Of a stretch of 64,000 bases of DNA, positions 33,624-42,135 are shown one piece after another. This DNA comes from JAFEBO01 sp044221315 (GTDB lineage Bacteria > Planctomycetota > Phycisphaerae > Phycisphaerales > UBA1924), in NCBI GenBank assembly GCA_044221315.1, contig JBGAPK010000003.1:1-64000 (forward strand), written 5' to 3'. The notes under the pieces were generated by a model. That model was not told the origin of the DNA, ran no database searches, and saw only the letters and a program-made list of their open reading frames with translations. The position numbers and the translations under genes are program-made. How positions within the stretch are numbered: the first letter of the stretch is position 1; each line of letters begins with the position of its first letter.

Positions 33624-35048
33624 TCAGGAAACGATCGAGCCTGGAGCGATGTCGCTCTTCGGAGTCAGTATCACCACTCGCCGCTGTGCATCGGCACCGG
33701 CGTCTTTGGGAGCATCGCTGGCGGCGAGGAGCATGCCGCGCGACTCTTCGCCGCGGATCACCCGGGGCGCGAGGTTGGCGACGATGATGATCGTCTGCCC
33801 CGTGAGTTCCTCCGGTGTGTAGTGCCCCCGAATGCCGGCGCAGATCTGGCGGGGGGTGCCGCTGCCGTCGTCGAGCTGGAGTTTGAAAAGACGATCGGCG
33901 GAGGGATGGAATTCGGCCTTCACGATCCTGGCGACGCGCAGGTCAACCTTGGCGAATTCCTCGAAAGTGATGCCGGGCTTGGCGGAAACGATGTTTGAGA
34001 CAGGCGCTGCGGGGGTTGCGGGCGCCGGGGCTGGTGCGGGGATCTCGGGCATCGGCCTTTTCTCCTTGGGAGGGGCGACTGTAGGTGCCGCTGGCTTTGG
34101 TTGCGGCTGTTCGGTAGGCCCCTCCTCATCGTCCGGGGTTCGCCATTTCCCGTCGCGCCAAATCGAGAGGCGTGGATCGACGCCGAGTGCGGGTGCAACG
34201 TTGGCGGGGTCGGGGTCGTGCGCCGGCGGGGCGCCGTCGCCGGCCGCGAGAGAGCCCCAGCCTTCGGGAGTATCGGACAGCAGCCGTCGCTGGAGGTGAA
34301 ACTGGGCGGCGAGGTCATGGGGCTTCAGACGCATGCCCGGCTGCCCTGCGCAGACAGGACAGATCCGGGCCGGCGTGTGCTGTCCCTTGAGCGGAGCAAT
34401 GATCCCGGTGTTCGCGCACTCCGTGCACGGCCACTTCTTGGCCTCGCTGTCGAGATCCTGGAGCGACATCGTGCCGCCGGCCGAGAGCTCGGCCTCGTGC
34501 CGGCGCAGGACTTCGCGAACGGCGCGGTCCTCGAGGATTTCGCGTGCCTCGATCCCGTCGCCGGCGCGCAGGCGGGTGAGCAGGTCGGAAGCCCGTGCAT
34601 CAGCGGAACGATTCGGACGATCCGCATCCGCCCGCGCCGCCGGAGAATTCATGTCGGGCCCCAGAATGGCGGCGACGGCCCGGAGCCACCGCCGGTCGTT
34701 CTCACGCGGGGCCACCGAGGCGAGCGCGAAGGCGGCGGATGCCGCGGTCCGCTTTTCGTCTGGGCGCTGGCGGGCATACTCCAAGGCCCGGGCGAGGAGT
34801 TGACGGGCCATTTCAACACGCGCCGGCGAATCGGGTCGGTCGAGGATCTCCTCGCCGAGTTCGAGGTAATCCCGCGGCGATTGCCGCGTCAGACGGACGA
34901 GTCGGGCGAGTTCCGACGGCTCGAATTCGGCGGCAGGACTATCGGCCGCCGGTCGCTGCGCCGGCTGCGGTCTTGCGAAGTCCTGCGCGGGCGCGTTTCC
35001 CGCGAGCGCAGCGAGGAGCAGCAGGGCAAGGGGCAATGCCGGCTTCAT
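33624..35048 (-). CDS. Exported protein fused to a Trbp111/MetG-C-like tRNA-binding domain
   Basis: The 474-residue frame combines parts that should be in different compartments. A signal peptide (MKPALPLALLLLAALAGNAP, cleavage near AQ) leads a helical repeat region (about 40-190). A CxxC-x18-CxxC zinc knuckle follows (C208, C211, C230, C233), then a Pro/Ala linker (about 310-350). From about residue 360 comes an OB-fold tRNA-binding domain: FAKVDLRVARIVKAEFHPSADRLFKL, then IRGHYTPEELTGQTIIIVANL and RGEESRGMLLAAS. Such domains occur in MetRS C-termini, Trbp111 and CsaA, which are cytosolic. AAGGAG lies 8 bases before ATG 35048. A second start at 34052 with its own AAGGAG could make the 142-residue tRNA-binding part alone. 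It ends the Exb-type operon and overlaps the upstream gene by four bases. Confidence 0.82.
   Translation of the reverse strand: MKPALPLALLLLAALAGNAPAQDFARPQPAQRPAADSPAAEFEPSELARLVRLTRQSPRDYLELGEEILDRPDSPARVEMARQLLARALEYARQRPDEKRTAASAAFALASVAPRENDRRWLRAVAAILGPDMNSPAARADADRPNRSADARASDLLTRLRAGDGIEAREILEDRAVREVLRRHEAELSAGGTMSLQDLDSEAKKWPCTECANTGIIAPLKGQHTPARICPVCAGQPGMRLKPHDLAAQFHLQRRLLSDTPEGWGSLAAGDGAPPAHDPDPANVAPALGVDPRLSIWRDGKWRTPDDEEGPTEQPQPKPAAPTVAPPKEKRPMPEIPAPAPAPATPAAPVSNIVSAKPGITFEEFAKVDLRVARIVKAEFHPSADRLFKLQLDDGSGTPRQICAGIRGHYTPEELTGQTIIIVANLAPRVIRGEESRGMLLAASDAPKDAGADAQRRVVILTPKSDIAPGSIVS
34050..34067 (-). promoter_or_regulatory. Internal ribosome binding site and ATG within the exported/tRNA-binding fusion
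   Basis: On the minus strand AAGGAG (34067-34062) is followed by a 9-base spacer and ATG at 34052-34050, in frame with the long protein. Initiation here would yield a 142-residue cytosolic protein (MPEIPAPAPAPATP then the full OB-fold), the size and content of a stand-alone MetG beta/Trbp111-like protein. Confidence 0.6.
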
Positions 35049-37810
35049 GATTTCGCTCCTTCCCGGAAGCGGAGCAATTGCAGCCGCACCGTGGCGCGCT
35101 CGCCCTCGAGCAATTGCTCGAAACTGGATTGGGCGCTCCGCCGGGCGTTGTTCCACTCGTCGAGGATGCCCTTGATCGCGCCGGCATCGCGCGACTGATC
35201 GCGGGCGAGGGTGAGCGCGGTCCACTCGACGCAGGCGGCCTGGTACACGACCGCCCGCTCGAGAACAGTCGGAGCGATGGCGAGTCGTGCGATGAGGCGT
35301 TTGCGGATTTCGGACGGGCTAAGACCCTGCGGCGCGCTCGGCGCGGCGCGTGCGCCCGAGGCGAGACTCACTTCGAGGCGGTCGATTGCGTCGGAGGGTG
35401 AATGCCGCTGCGATGCTGACCGGGTGTTGCCGGAACGGGCAAGCCAGGAGGCGCCCAGTCGCGTCGCGAGCGAATCGATCTCCGCCTCGTCACGGGAGGC
35501 GGGAAATGCCTCGCAGGCCCTTTCGGCGAGCGCGACGGCGGCCGGTCCTTTCCACTTCGGACGGGCGCTCCAGGCGCCCGACTTGCCCGCAACCTCGGAA
35601 ACCCAATCCGCGTTCTCGCGGGTCTCGGGAATGGAACGGAGTGCTTCGAATGTCGCGAGAAGAATACTGACCGAAGAGGAAAGACGCTTGATTTCAGCCC
35701 GGGCTGCGTCGCGGATCTGGGCGGGTGACCCTCGGGAGGCCTCCGTAACCAGCAAACGCGCGAGCAACGGATCGGGGATGGTGCCCGCAGCCGGAACTCG
35801 TTTCAGGATTTCGAGTCGGGCCTGAACCGATGTTCCGGCGGCGGCGAATTCGAGCGCCAGCGAGCGCGGGTCGGCACGCGGAAGGTCCGGGAGTTTGAGC
35901 GGGGCACGCGTGGTTGCATTGGGCACCAACGCCTCAAGGACGGACTCGGCGTCGGCGCCCTTGCCCTGTCGGATCAAATCGCCGGCGACCGCCACATCGG
36001 AAAGATCGGCGGCGAGCCGCAGTTGATCGAGTGACAGTCCCGGGCGCTCCGCAAGGAGCCTGGTAGCCTTCTCCCGCCACGAGGAGATTACCGCAGAGGA
36101 ATCGGCAGACGGCTTGGAAGCCCAGACCTGCTCAAGGCGTTCGCGTAAAGCGCTGCGGGCGTCCGAGCCGGCGGTTGGCAGCAGCGACATCGTCGAATCG
36201 ACCCCCGGTGCGCTGCTGGAGACCATCACGCGGGTCAGTTCGGCGATCAATTCACCGGGGATGGCGGAGTCTTCCAGCCAGACGAAGAAGGCCGAGCGGA
36301 GTTCTTCACCTGGATTCCAACTGAGTGAACCGGCGAGTATCGAGACCGAGCGGACGAGTTCGCGTGGTCCGACTGTGCGGTTTCGGAGCACGAGATCGAG
36401 GGCTCCGATCGCGACCAGGTCTTTGGCGGGCTGGCGATCACCCAGCACGGAGTCACGCACGTCGATGAACCCCGTCCATGCCTGGCCGGTCTGCGGATTG
36501 GACGCGTCAATCGTCACCGCCAGATCGCCGATGAATCGCTCTACGGAGTTGCGGAATGAAGCACTCTTCTCGATGCGACGACTCGAACCGGCGAGCACCG
36601 CTCCGGATTCAAGCTGATCGAGGAACGCCCGGGCGAGGTCTCGCTCGGAGAGGAGGCGGGCGGAAACTCCCACCGCAGCCGCAAAGGCACGGACGCTGTT
36701 CTTGTCGGCGGGAGCCGAGCGGAGCGGGGTGGTGAGGACGAGCGCTGCGTCGGGTTCCTGACGAGACGCAACGTACGAGAAATCAACGATTGCGGAGACA
36801 ATCGACGTGAGCTCGTCTGGGCTCATCGTTGTCCAGGAACGCCCGAATGCGGCGTAGGCGCGCTCGAAGCGGGCGCGGGCGGCCTTGGCGTCCGTCTCCA
36901 GGTCCTGCGTGGACCCGGCGATCTCCCGCGTAATGACGCGTGGGCTGCCGGTGCTGAGGTCGTCGGCGACGTCCGCTTCGCTCACCGGGTCGGGACGATC
37001 CTCTCGCGGGCGGAGCGGAAGCTCTGCCGGTCGCTCAAGGTCGCGGGCGGTCGTGGCCGGCCGAACGGATCGAGGCGGGGTGAGGAAGATGATCGCGACG
37101 GCGACGAGAACGAAGCCAACAAACGCCAACGCCGCAAGCAGGGCGAAATCTCGGGCGGGAGATGAACGCAGAGCCGCCGCATGAGAAGGCTGGCGCCGCA
37201 GGCGGGCCGGCGGCAGCCGGCGGGAGCGTCGGGGAGCATGCGAAGCGGCACGCTCTGGTGTGCGTGGGCGGCCGATCCGATGCGCCGGTTCGACGGCACT
37301 GTCGCGGCGCGAGACGTGGGCAAGAAGCTGAAGCACGTCGTTCACCGAAGCGCCCCGAGCCCGGCAGGCGAGAGAGAGACGGCTCATCGCCTGCTGGTTC
37401 CAACCCCCGCTGAGCCCGACGGCGACATGCAGATCGCGCTCGAGCCCAAGGAGCGGCCCGCCCCAATCAGCGGGAGCCCCGCTCGCGAGCTCGGCCTTCG
37501 CGTGCTCAGGCGCCCACATTCCCAGGAGGAATCGTCTCGCTGCGGGGTCGCACAACTGCGCCGCGGCCGCATGAAGAGCGAGGCGAACTTCATCGGCGCC
37601 AGGCGTCGCGGCTTGCGGATGCCGCGCGAGTTGCTCGATGCGCCGGTGCAGCGCTTCGAGAACGTGGACCGGCTCGACATCCGACGGAGCGAGATCGAGA
37701 AGCGCGAAGGGACCCGGCGCGGTCGGTCCGAAGAAAAGACCGACCGGATCAACGCGGGGGCGTGTGACCTTCGACGGTGATCCGGCGGCGTGACGGCGCG
37801 GGGTCGTCAT
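35045..37810 (-). CDS. Large one-pass membrane protein with J-domain-like N-terminus
   Basis: The 921-residue protein has a cytoplasmic N-terminal helical domain (about 15-105). It reads GPTAPGPFALLDLAPSDVEPVHVLEALHRRI, then AAAAQLCDPAARRFLLG, a layout like divergent J-domain modules of planctomycete proteins but lacking the HPD motif. An arginine-rich stretch precedes a single membrane helix (about residues 227-250, FALLAALAFVGFVLVAVAIIFL). The remaining 650 residues are exported and helical with many short repeats, probably a TPR/HEAT-like superhelix. It overlaps its neighbours on both sides by four bases. No enzymatic motif is seen; a scaffold role in the ExbB/ExbD-linked complex is inferred. 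Confidence 0.8.
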   Translation of the reverse strand: MTTPRRHAAGSPSKVTRPRVDPVGLFFGPTAPGPFALLDLAPSDVEPVHVLEALHRRIEQLARHPQAATPGADEVRLALHAAAAQLCDPAARRFLLGMWAPEHAKAELASGAPADWGGPLLGLERDLHVAVGLSGGWNQQAMSRLSLACRARGASVNDVLQLLAHVSRRDSAVEPAHRIGRPRTPERAASHAPRRSRRLPPARLRRQPSHAAALRSSPARDFALLAALAFVGFVLVAVAIIFLTPPRSVRPATTARDLERPAELPLRPREDRPDPVSEADVADDLSTGSPRVITREIAGSTQDLETDAKAARARFERAYAAFGRSWTTMSPDELTSIVSAIVDFSYVASRQEPDAALVLTTPLRSAPADKNSVRAFAAAVGVSARLLSERDLARAFLDQLESGAVLAGSSRRIEKSASFRNSVERFIGDLAVTIDASNPQTGQAWTGFIDVRDSVLGDRQPAKDLVAIGALDLVLRNRTVGPRELVRSVSILAGSLSWNPGEELRSAFFVWLEDSAIPGELIAELTRVMVSSSAPGVDSTMSLLPTAGSDARSALRERLEQVWASKPSADSSAVISSWREKATRLLAERPGLSLDQLRLAADLSDVAVAGDLIRQGKGADAESVLEALVPNATTRAPLKLPDLPRADPRSLALEFAAAGTSVQARLEILKRVPAAGTIPDPLLARLLVTEASRGSPAQIRDAARAEIKRLSSSVSILLATFEALRSIPETRENADWVSEVAGKSGAWSARPKWKGPAAVALAERACEAFPASRDEAEIDSLATRLGASWLARSGNTRSASQRHSPSDAIDRLEVSLASGARAAPSAPQGLSPSEIRKRLIARLAIAPTVLERAVVYQAACVEWTALTLARDQSRDAGAIKGILDEWNNARRSAQSSFEQLLEGERATVRLQLLRFREGAKS

Positions 37811-40494
37811 GAGCCACTCCCTTTCGAGGAGGCCGGCGGGGGCGAGTCCGGCAGACTCTCGCGAAGTGCACGGAGTTTGGCGGACCAGGGGGGCGGACCG
37901 AAATTGGGGTGCGAAAGTTCGAGCAGGCGGATTGCATCGCGGGCGGCGGACGAATCGCTCCGGGCCATGAGCCGGATGGCGTTGTAGCTCGCCTCGAACC
38001 AGGATGGCTGCTCCTCGCGGAGACCAGCGACCAGAATCTTCCAGCACTCGAGCGCTGTCTTCGTGTCGCCGGCGTTCTCGCTCAGTTCGGCGAGGCGGCG
38101 GAGACTGGAGGTGAACCGGCCCCCCCGCTCGTACATGTCGCGGTCGATCCGGATCGCCAGGTCCCGTTGAGCCACGTTTCCGGTATGGCCGAAGGCCAGC
38201 GCGGCGGCGCCGGCGACCTCGTCGCGGACGGCGTTGGAGCGGGCGTCGAACTGCTTCTGGGCATCGAGCGCCGCGAGCACCGGCTCGCCGAAGGCGATGA
38301 CGCGATCGGCCGTCGCAAGATCTTCCGGCCTCGCCCGGAATTGCTCGATGGCCCGGCGCAGGGCACGCTGGCGGGCGGACTGGGCGAACGAGGAATTCGA
38401 CGACCTGACCGAGGCGATCAGGGAGGAGATCTGGGCATCGTCCTCGCGGGAGACCGCGATCTGGAGTTTTCGAAATGTCAGTTCGTCGGCGATGGCAGTC
38501 AGTGGAACGGCGCAGAGATCGCCGATCCGGGTGATCTCGGCGAGCATGCGCTCGGCGCGTGGGATATCGGGCGTCGAAAGCGCCAGGGCGGACTCGAGTT
38601 GCTGGCGGCACATGGTGAGCACGCGTTCGGCGAGGAGATTGCGCCGCGCCGAATTGGCGGAGATCGCGGCGTCGCGCTCGGCCGGAAGGACCTCGTCGGA
38701 GACGGCGAGGAAGCGTGCGATGGCGACATCTGAATCGGCCGTCGGAGAAGCCCGGGCGAGTTTGAAAAGCATTCCTGCCGCCTGAACCCGGGCCTCGTGG
38801 CGTACGGGCGAAGAGTCCGGCACAGCCAGAAGCGTCTCAACAACCTCGACGTCGGAGAGCTTGCCGACACCGGCGCGGCGAAGAAGCAGGCGGGCCGCCT
38901 GCTCGGTCTTTGGGTAGGTCGCGACGTAGAAGACAGCGGCTGCGTCGCGCCGGTCCGCGAGGTTCTTCTGGCCGGCATCGACGGCACGATCGAGCGAGAC
39001 GACGGCGTACCACAAGGCGTCCTTGCGGACAGCGTCGTCGCGGGAGTCTTTGGCCAGGCGCTCGAACTGATCGGCCGCCAGAGAGTACGCGCCGGCATAG
39101 AAAAGGCTCATGCCGGCGCTCAGACCGGCGCGCCGGGCATCGGGCTCGAAGGCACCGGAGTCCTCGGCTTTCGTTGCCGCAAGGAAGAGATCAGCGGCTT
39201 CTCTGTAGGCAAGGACAAGTGACGACTCGACGGCCGGATCCTCCGCGCGTCCGGCCGTGCGGTGCCTGGCCCGGGCGAAATCGAACGCCTGCAGGGCGCG
39301 GACGTACTGGGCAACGAATCCGTTCGAAGAAAGTGCGCCGGTCCCGTAGCGCTTCGCGAGGGAGACGACATAGGCGGTCTGACCCTTGGCTATGAGATCG
39401 GCGAGCGCCGAGCGGGCGAGCTCGGTGCGGGCCTTTTCGCCGCCGGGGGCGGGGCCATCGGCGCCCTCCATTGCCGTGACAGCGAGGAGGATGGCGTCGG
39501 TGGGTTCCAGGGGCGCTGTGATTCGTCCCTGGGGCGCGCGAGAACGCTGGACCCACGTCGTGAGCTCGGTCCAGCGCGACCCGGCGCCGAGGATGGCGAT
39601 GCGTCGGGCGAGGAGCTGGCTCTTCACTTGGGCGGGCAGGTCGTCCGCGGTGGAGAGTTCATCAAGCCAGCGGAGCGCCTCGGCGTCGTTGCCGACGATC
39701 GCAAGGCAGACAGCGGTACCCAGGCAGGCACGGGCGACATGCTCGTGTATGAGGAGCGACTTCGGGAGGCGATCGAGCGTCGGTGGCTTGCGCTCCTGCG
39801 CGTTGAGGAGAGCTCCGAAGTGGAGCAGTGCGTCACCGGCATACGCCCGGTCCCTGGTGAGCTGCGCAACGTACGTGTCGCTCCATCCCGCATAGTAATT
39901 GGCGAGCGAGCGGATGCGACGGGCTTCCTGCAGTTGATCCTGCAGTTCTTTGGCGTCGGCGGCGCTGGCGTCAGGGCGGGCTTGATCCTGCGTATCCAGT
40001 GATCGCACTTTGGCGCTGGCCGCGAGCGCGATTTCGGAGAAATCGAGCGCAAGCCGTTTGAGGGTCTGGACGGCCTCGGCGCCGTCCCCCTCGTTGCCGA
40101 TGCGGAGCCGCTGGCGTTCCGCCGCCTGTTCGGCGGCGAGGTACTCACCCTTGAGCAGATTCAGACGCAGGGCCGCCAGTTCGGGGCGGGGATTTTCCTT
40201 GAGAAGCGTCCGGCAGCGCTCTCGAACGGCCTGCCGCTGATCGGCTGGCAGTGATTCGAGCAGGTCTTCGTAGGCGTTTGCGAGATCCGCGAGGACCTTG
40301 GTGCGTTCCGGACCAGCGGTTAGGGGGAGACGCTTCTCGAGTTCAAAGACTCGCATTGTGACAAGCGCATGCTGCTTGAGATAGTCATCGAGCGTGTCGT
40401 CGAAGAGACTGCGATCGGGCGACGGCGCGCCAAGCCCCCGCAGCGCCGCGAGACCCAGCAGGAGGAACGCGAGGATTTCAGGGCGTCGGGGCAT
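37807..40494 (-). CDS. Exported TPR-like scaffold protein
   Basis: The 895-residue protein begins with a signal peptide (MPRRPEILAFLLLGLAALRG) and is then almost wholly alpha-helical with tetratricopeptide-like pairs. Examples are ALRLNLLKGEYLAAEQAAER, AGMSLFYAGAYSLAADQFER, KDALWYAVVSLDRAVDAG and RLAELSENAGDTKTALECWK. No catalytic motif is visible. It overlaps the second ExbD gene by 17 bases and the next gene by four. It is likely a periplasmic adaptor for the Exb-type motor; this is inference from operon structure. Confidence 0.8.
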   Translation of the reverse strand: MPRRPEILAFLLLGLAALRGLGAPSPDRSLFDDTLDDYLKQHALVTMRVFELEKRLPLTAGPERTKVLADLANAYEDLLESLPADQRQAVRERCRTLLKENPRPELAALRLNLLKGEYLAAEQAAERQRLRIGNEGDGAEAVQTLKRLALDFSEIALAASAKVRSLDTQDQARPDASAADAKELQDQLQEARRIRSLANYYAGWSDTYVAQLTRDRAYAGDALLHFGALLNAQERKPPTLDRLPKSLLIHEHVARACLGTAVCLAIVGNDAEALRWLDELSTADDLPAQVKSQLLARRIAILGAGSRWTELTTWVQRSRAPQGRITAPLEPTDAILLAVTAMEGADGPAPGGEKARTELARSALADLIAKGQTAYVVSLAKRYGTGALSSNGFVAQYVRALQAFDFARARHRTAGRAEDPAVESSLVLAYREAADLFLAATKAEDSGAFEPDARRAGLSAGMSLFYAGAYSLAADQFERLAKDSRDDAVRKDALWYAVVSLDRAVDAGQKNLADRRDAAAVFYVATYPKTEQAARLLLRRAGVGKLSDVEVVETLLAVPDSSPVRHEARVQAAGMLFKLARASPTADSDVAIARFLAVSDEVLPAERDAAISANSARRNLLAERVLTMCRQQLESALALSTPDIPRAERMLAEITRIGDLCAVPLTAIADELTFRKLQIAVSREDDAQISSLIASVRSSNSSFAQSARQRALRRAIEQFRARPEDLATADRVIAFGEPVLAALDAQKQFDARSNAVRDEVAGAAALAFGHTGNVAQRDLAIRIDRDMYERGGRFTSSLRRLAELSENAGDTKTALECWKILVAGLREEQPSWFEASYNAIRLMARSDSSAARDAIRLLELSHPNFGPPPWSAKLRALRESLPDSPPPASSKGSGS

Positions 40495-40897
40495 AACTCA
40501 CACGATCAAAGCCGGAGTCCTTGGCGGCCTGAAGCGCCGACGCCACGTCACCGACGACGGCGCCCTCCCCGGCGTGCACGATCACGCCGCCGGACTTGGG
40601 CGATTGCGCGAGCGCAAGCACGAGCGCGTCGGCGCTCTCGAATTGCCGCTGGCCGATGCGATAAGAAACGTGCTCCGCCCTGCGTTCCACGCGGAGGGAA
40701 ATGGGCGGAAGGTCCGGCGCTTTCCCGGCGGCCGGTGCGGGCTTTTCGAGCCCGCTGGAAAGACGGGCTTCGGCCGGCGCGAGCGAGCCGGCGAGCATGA
40801 GGTAGAGAAGGAGAAAGAGCACAATGTCGATAAACGCCACGAGCGAGAGACGTGGAAAGGAGTGGATTCCCCGGACGGGGGGCTGGCGGAATTTCAT
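40478..40897 (-). CDS. ExbD/TolR-family protein (second copy)
   Basis: The 139-residue protein has a short basic cytoplasmic N-terminus, one membrane helix starting with LSLVAFIDIVLFLLLYLMLAGS, where the aspartate sits at the position of the proton-translocating Asp of ExbD/TolR, and a periplasmic domain ending GVIVHAGEGAVVGDVASALQAAKDSGF, the typical ExbD fold. It would form a dimer or heterodimer with the adjacent ExbD in the pore of the ExbB pentamer. ATG overlaps the first ExbD stop (ATGA). Confidence 0.9.
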   Translation of the reverse strand: MKFRQPPVRGIHSFPRLSLVAFIDIVLFLLLYLMLAGSLAPAEARLSSGLEKPAPAAGKAPDLPPISLRVERRAEHVSYRIGQRQFESADALVLALAQSPKSGGVIVHAGEGAVVGDVASALQAAKDSGFDRVSYAPTP

Positions 40898-41367
40898 GGC
40901 GCTCCCCCACCACCGCCGCTCGGCTGACTTCGGTTCGCACGCTCACCGGTCGTCGCAAGGCGCCAGTTGATGACACCCTCGGCGCTCAGGGCGGCGGCGA
41001 GCCGGGTTAGTTGGGTTGCCGGCGTCAGCCGATCGGCGCGGACGACTACGTCCAGAATGCTGCCGCTCTTTTCGCTCCGCGCGCGGTCGGCGGCCACCAA
41101 AGTAACAAGGCGGGCGAATTCATATCGCCGCCCTGCCACGGAGAGTCGCCCGTCCTGCTCGAGATCGATGACGACAGCGGCATCGCTCTCGGAGTCCCGG
41201 CGCGGATTGGCGTCGCCGGCCTGGCGGGGAAGGTCGAGGGTCTTCTGGGAGATTCTGGAGAACTGCGAGGACATCATGAAGAAAATGGTGAGCAGGAGGA
41301 CAACGTCGATCATCGAGGTGATGTCGAAGCCGGCTTCGGGCATGGGTCTTTCGCGGTGGAATCGCAT
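40894..41367 (-). CDS. ExbD/TolR-family protein (first copy)
   Basis: The 157-residue protein has FDITSMIDVVLLLTIFFMMSS as its membrane helix, with the conserved aspartate in SMIDVV required for proton flow in ExbD and TolR. The periplasmic part (about 45-140) shows the expected VVIDLEQDGRLSVAGRRYEF and VVVRADRLTPATQLTRLAAAL pattern. A glycine-rich end (SGGGGGAP) closes it. It starts 6 bases after the ExbB stop. Two ExbD-type genes in tandem are common in planctomycete Exb clusters. Confidence 0.93.
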   Translation of the reverse strand: MRFHRERPMPEAGFDITSMIDVVLLLTIFFMMSSQFSRISQKTLDLPRQAGDANPRRDSESDAAVVIDLEQDGRLSVAGRRYEFARLVTLVAADRARSEKSGSILDVVVRADRLTPATQLTRLAAALSAEGVINWRLATTGERANRSQPSGGGGGAP

Positions 41368-41373
41368 CGGGGC

Positions 41374-42135
41374 TCAGACTGCCGGGGCGGGCTCTATTGC
41401 CGGGGACGCTTCTGCGGCGCGGGGGACGGGCCGCTTGCCCTGGCCGTGGGATGTGAGGGCGGCGGAGAGGTCTTCGACGATCTCGCCAACCTCGCCGGCG
41501 AGGCGTTCGACGCGTCTTCGGAGGATGGTGTAGAGAACGGTGCACGGGATCGCGACGACGAGGCCCTCCGCCGTCGTCACGAGCGCGAGTGACATGTAGT
41601 TGGACAGTTCGCTGGAGCGGGCGGCACCCTCGAGCTGGCCGATGGTGGCGAAGGCGCCGATCATGCCGATCGTCGTTCCGAGCAGGCCCATCATTGGGCC
41701 GATGGCGGCGATGATGGCGATGCCATCGGTAGTGCGAATGAGGCGCTCAACCTCGCGGGACCCAGCGTCTTCAAGAGCCGAGCGGAGTTCGAGCAGCCCG
41801 AAACTGGAGCGGGCGCAGCGCGTGAGCGCGGCGCTGAAGGTATTGGCGAGGAAGCACTTGTTGTCGTCGCGCCGGCAGAATTCGATTGCGCCGGCGGTAT
41901 CTCCTCGCTCGAGGCGTTCGTCGAGGCCGGCCACCACGTCGGTGGGCGCCATGACGGAAAGGCGGACTTTGATCAGGTGAGCGATCAGAAGCGCGACCGC
42001 GAGAATCGAGAGCGCCACGAGGACGTACCCGATGAAGCCGCCGGCCTGGATGTAGTCAAAGAGCGACCGGCGGGACACGGCGGCGGCGGGCGTCTGCGCG
42101 AGGGTGGTCAGGCATGGGCCAAGTCGTTCGATCAC
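41374..42135 (-). CDS. MotA/TolQ/ExbB proton-channel protein
   Basis: The 253-residue protein has three membrane segments: about 30-53 (GGFIGYVLVALSILAVALLIAHL), about 140-165 (IAIIAAIGPMMGLLGTTIGMIGAF) and about 185-205 (SLALVTTAEGLVVAIPCTVLY). The IAAIGPMMGLLGTTIGMIGAF and TAEGLVVAIPC motifs are diagnostic of the ExbB/TolQ family. It would form the pentameric ring around the ExbD pair, turning proton flow into mechanical work across the periplasm. It begins with GTG inside the stop of the preceding gene. Confidence 0.95.
   Translation of the reverse strand: MIERLGPCLTTLAQTPAAAVSRRSLFDYIQAGGFIGYVLVALSILAVALLIAHLIKVRLSVMAPTDVVAGLDERLERGDTAGAIEFCRRDDNKCFLANTFSAALTRCARSSFGLLELRSALEDAGSREVERLIRTTDGIAIIAAIGPMMGLLGTTIGMIGAFATIGQLEGAARSSELSNYMSLALVTTAEGLVVAIPCTVLYTILRRRVERLAGEVGEIVEDLSAALTSHGQGKRPVPRAAEASPAIEPAPAV

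Noticed and set aside
37811..38611. N-terminal extension of the 921-residue membrane protein to 38611
   Set aside because: The added 267 residues are arginine/proline-rich, lie over the upstream TPR-like gene in another frame, and the ATGA overlap at 37807-37810 matches the rest of the operon.
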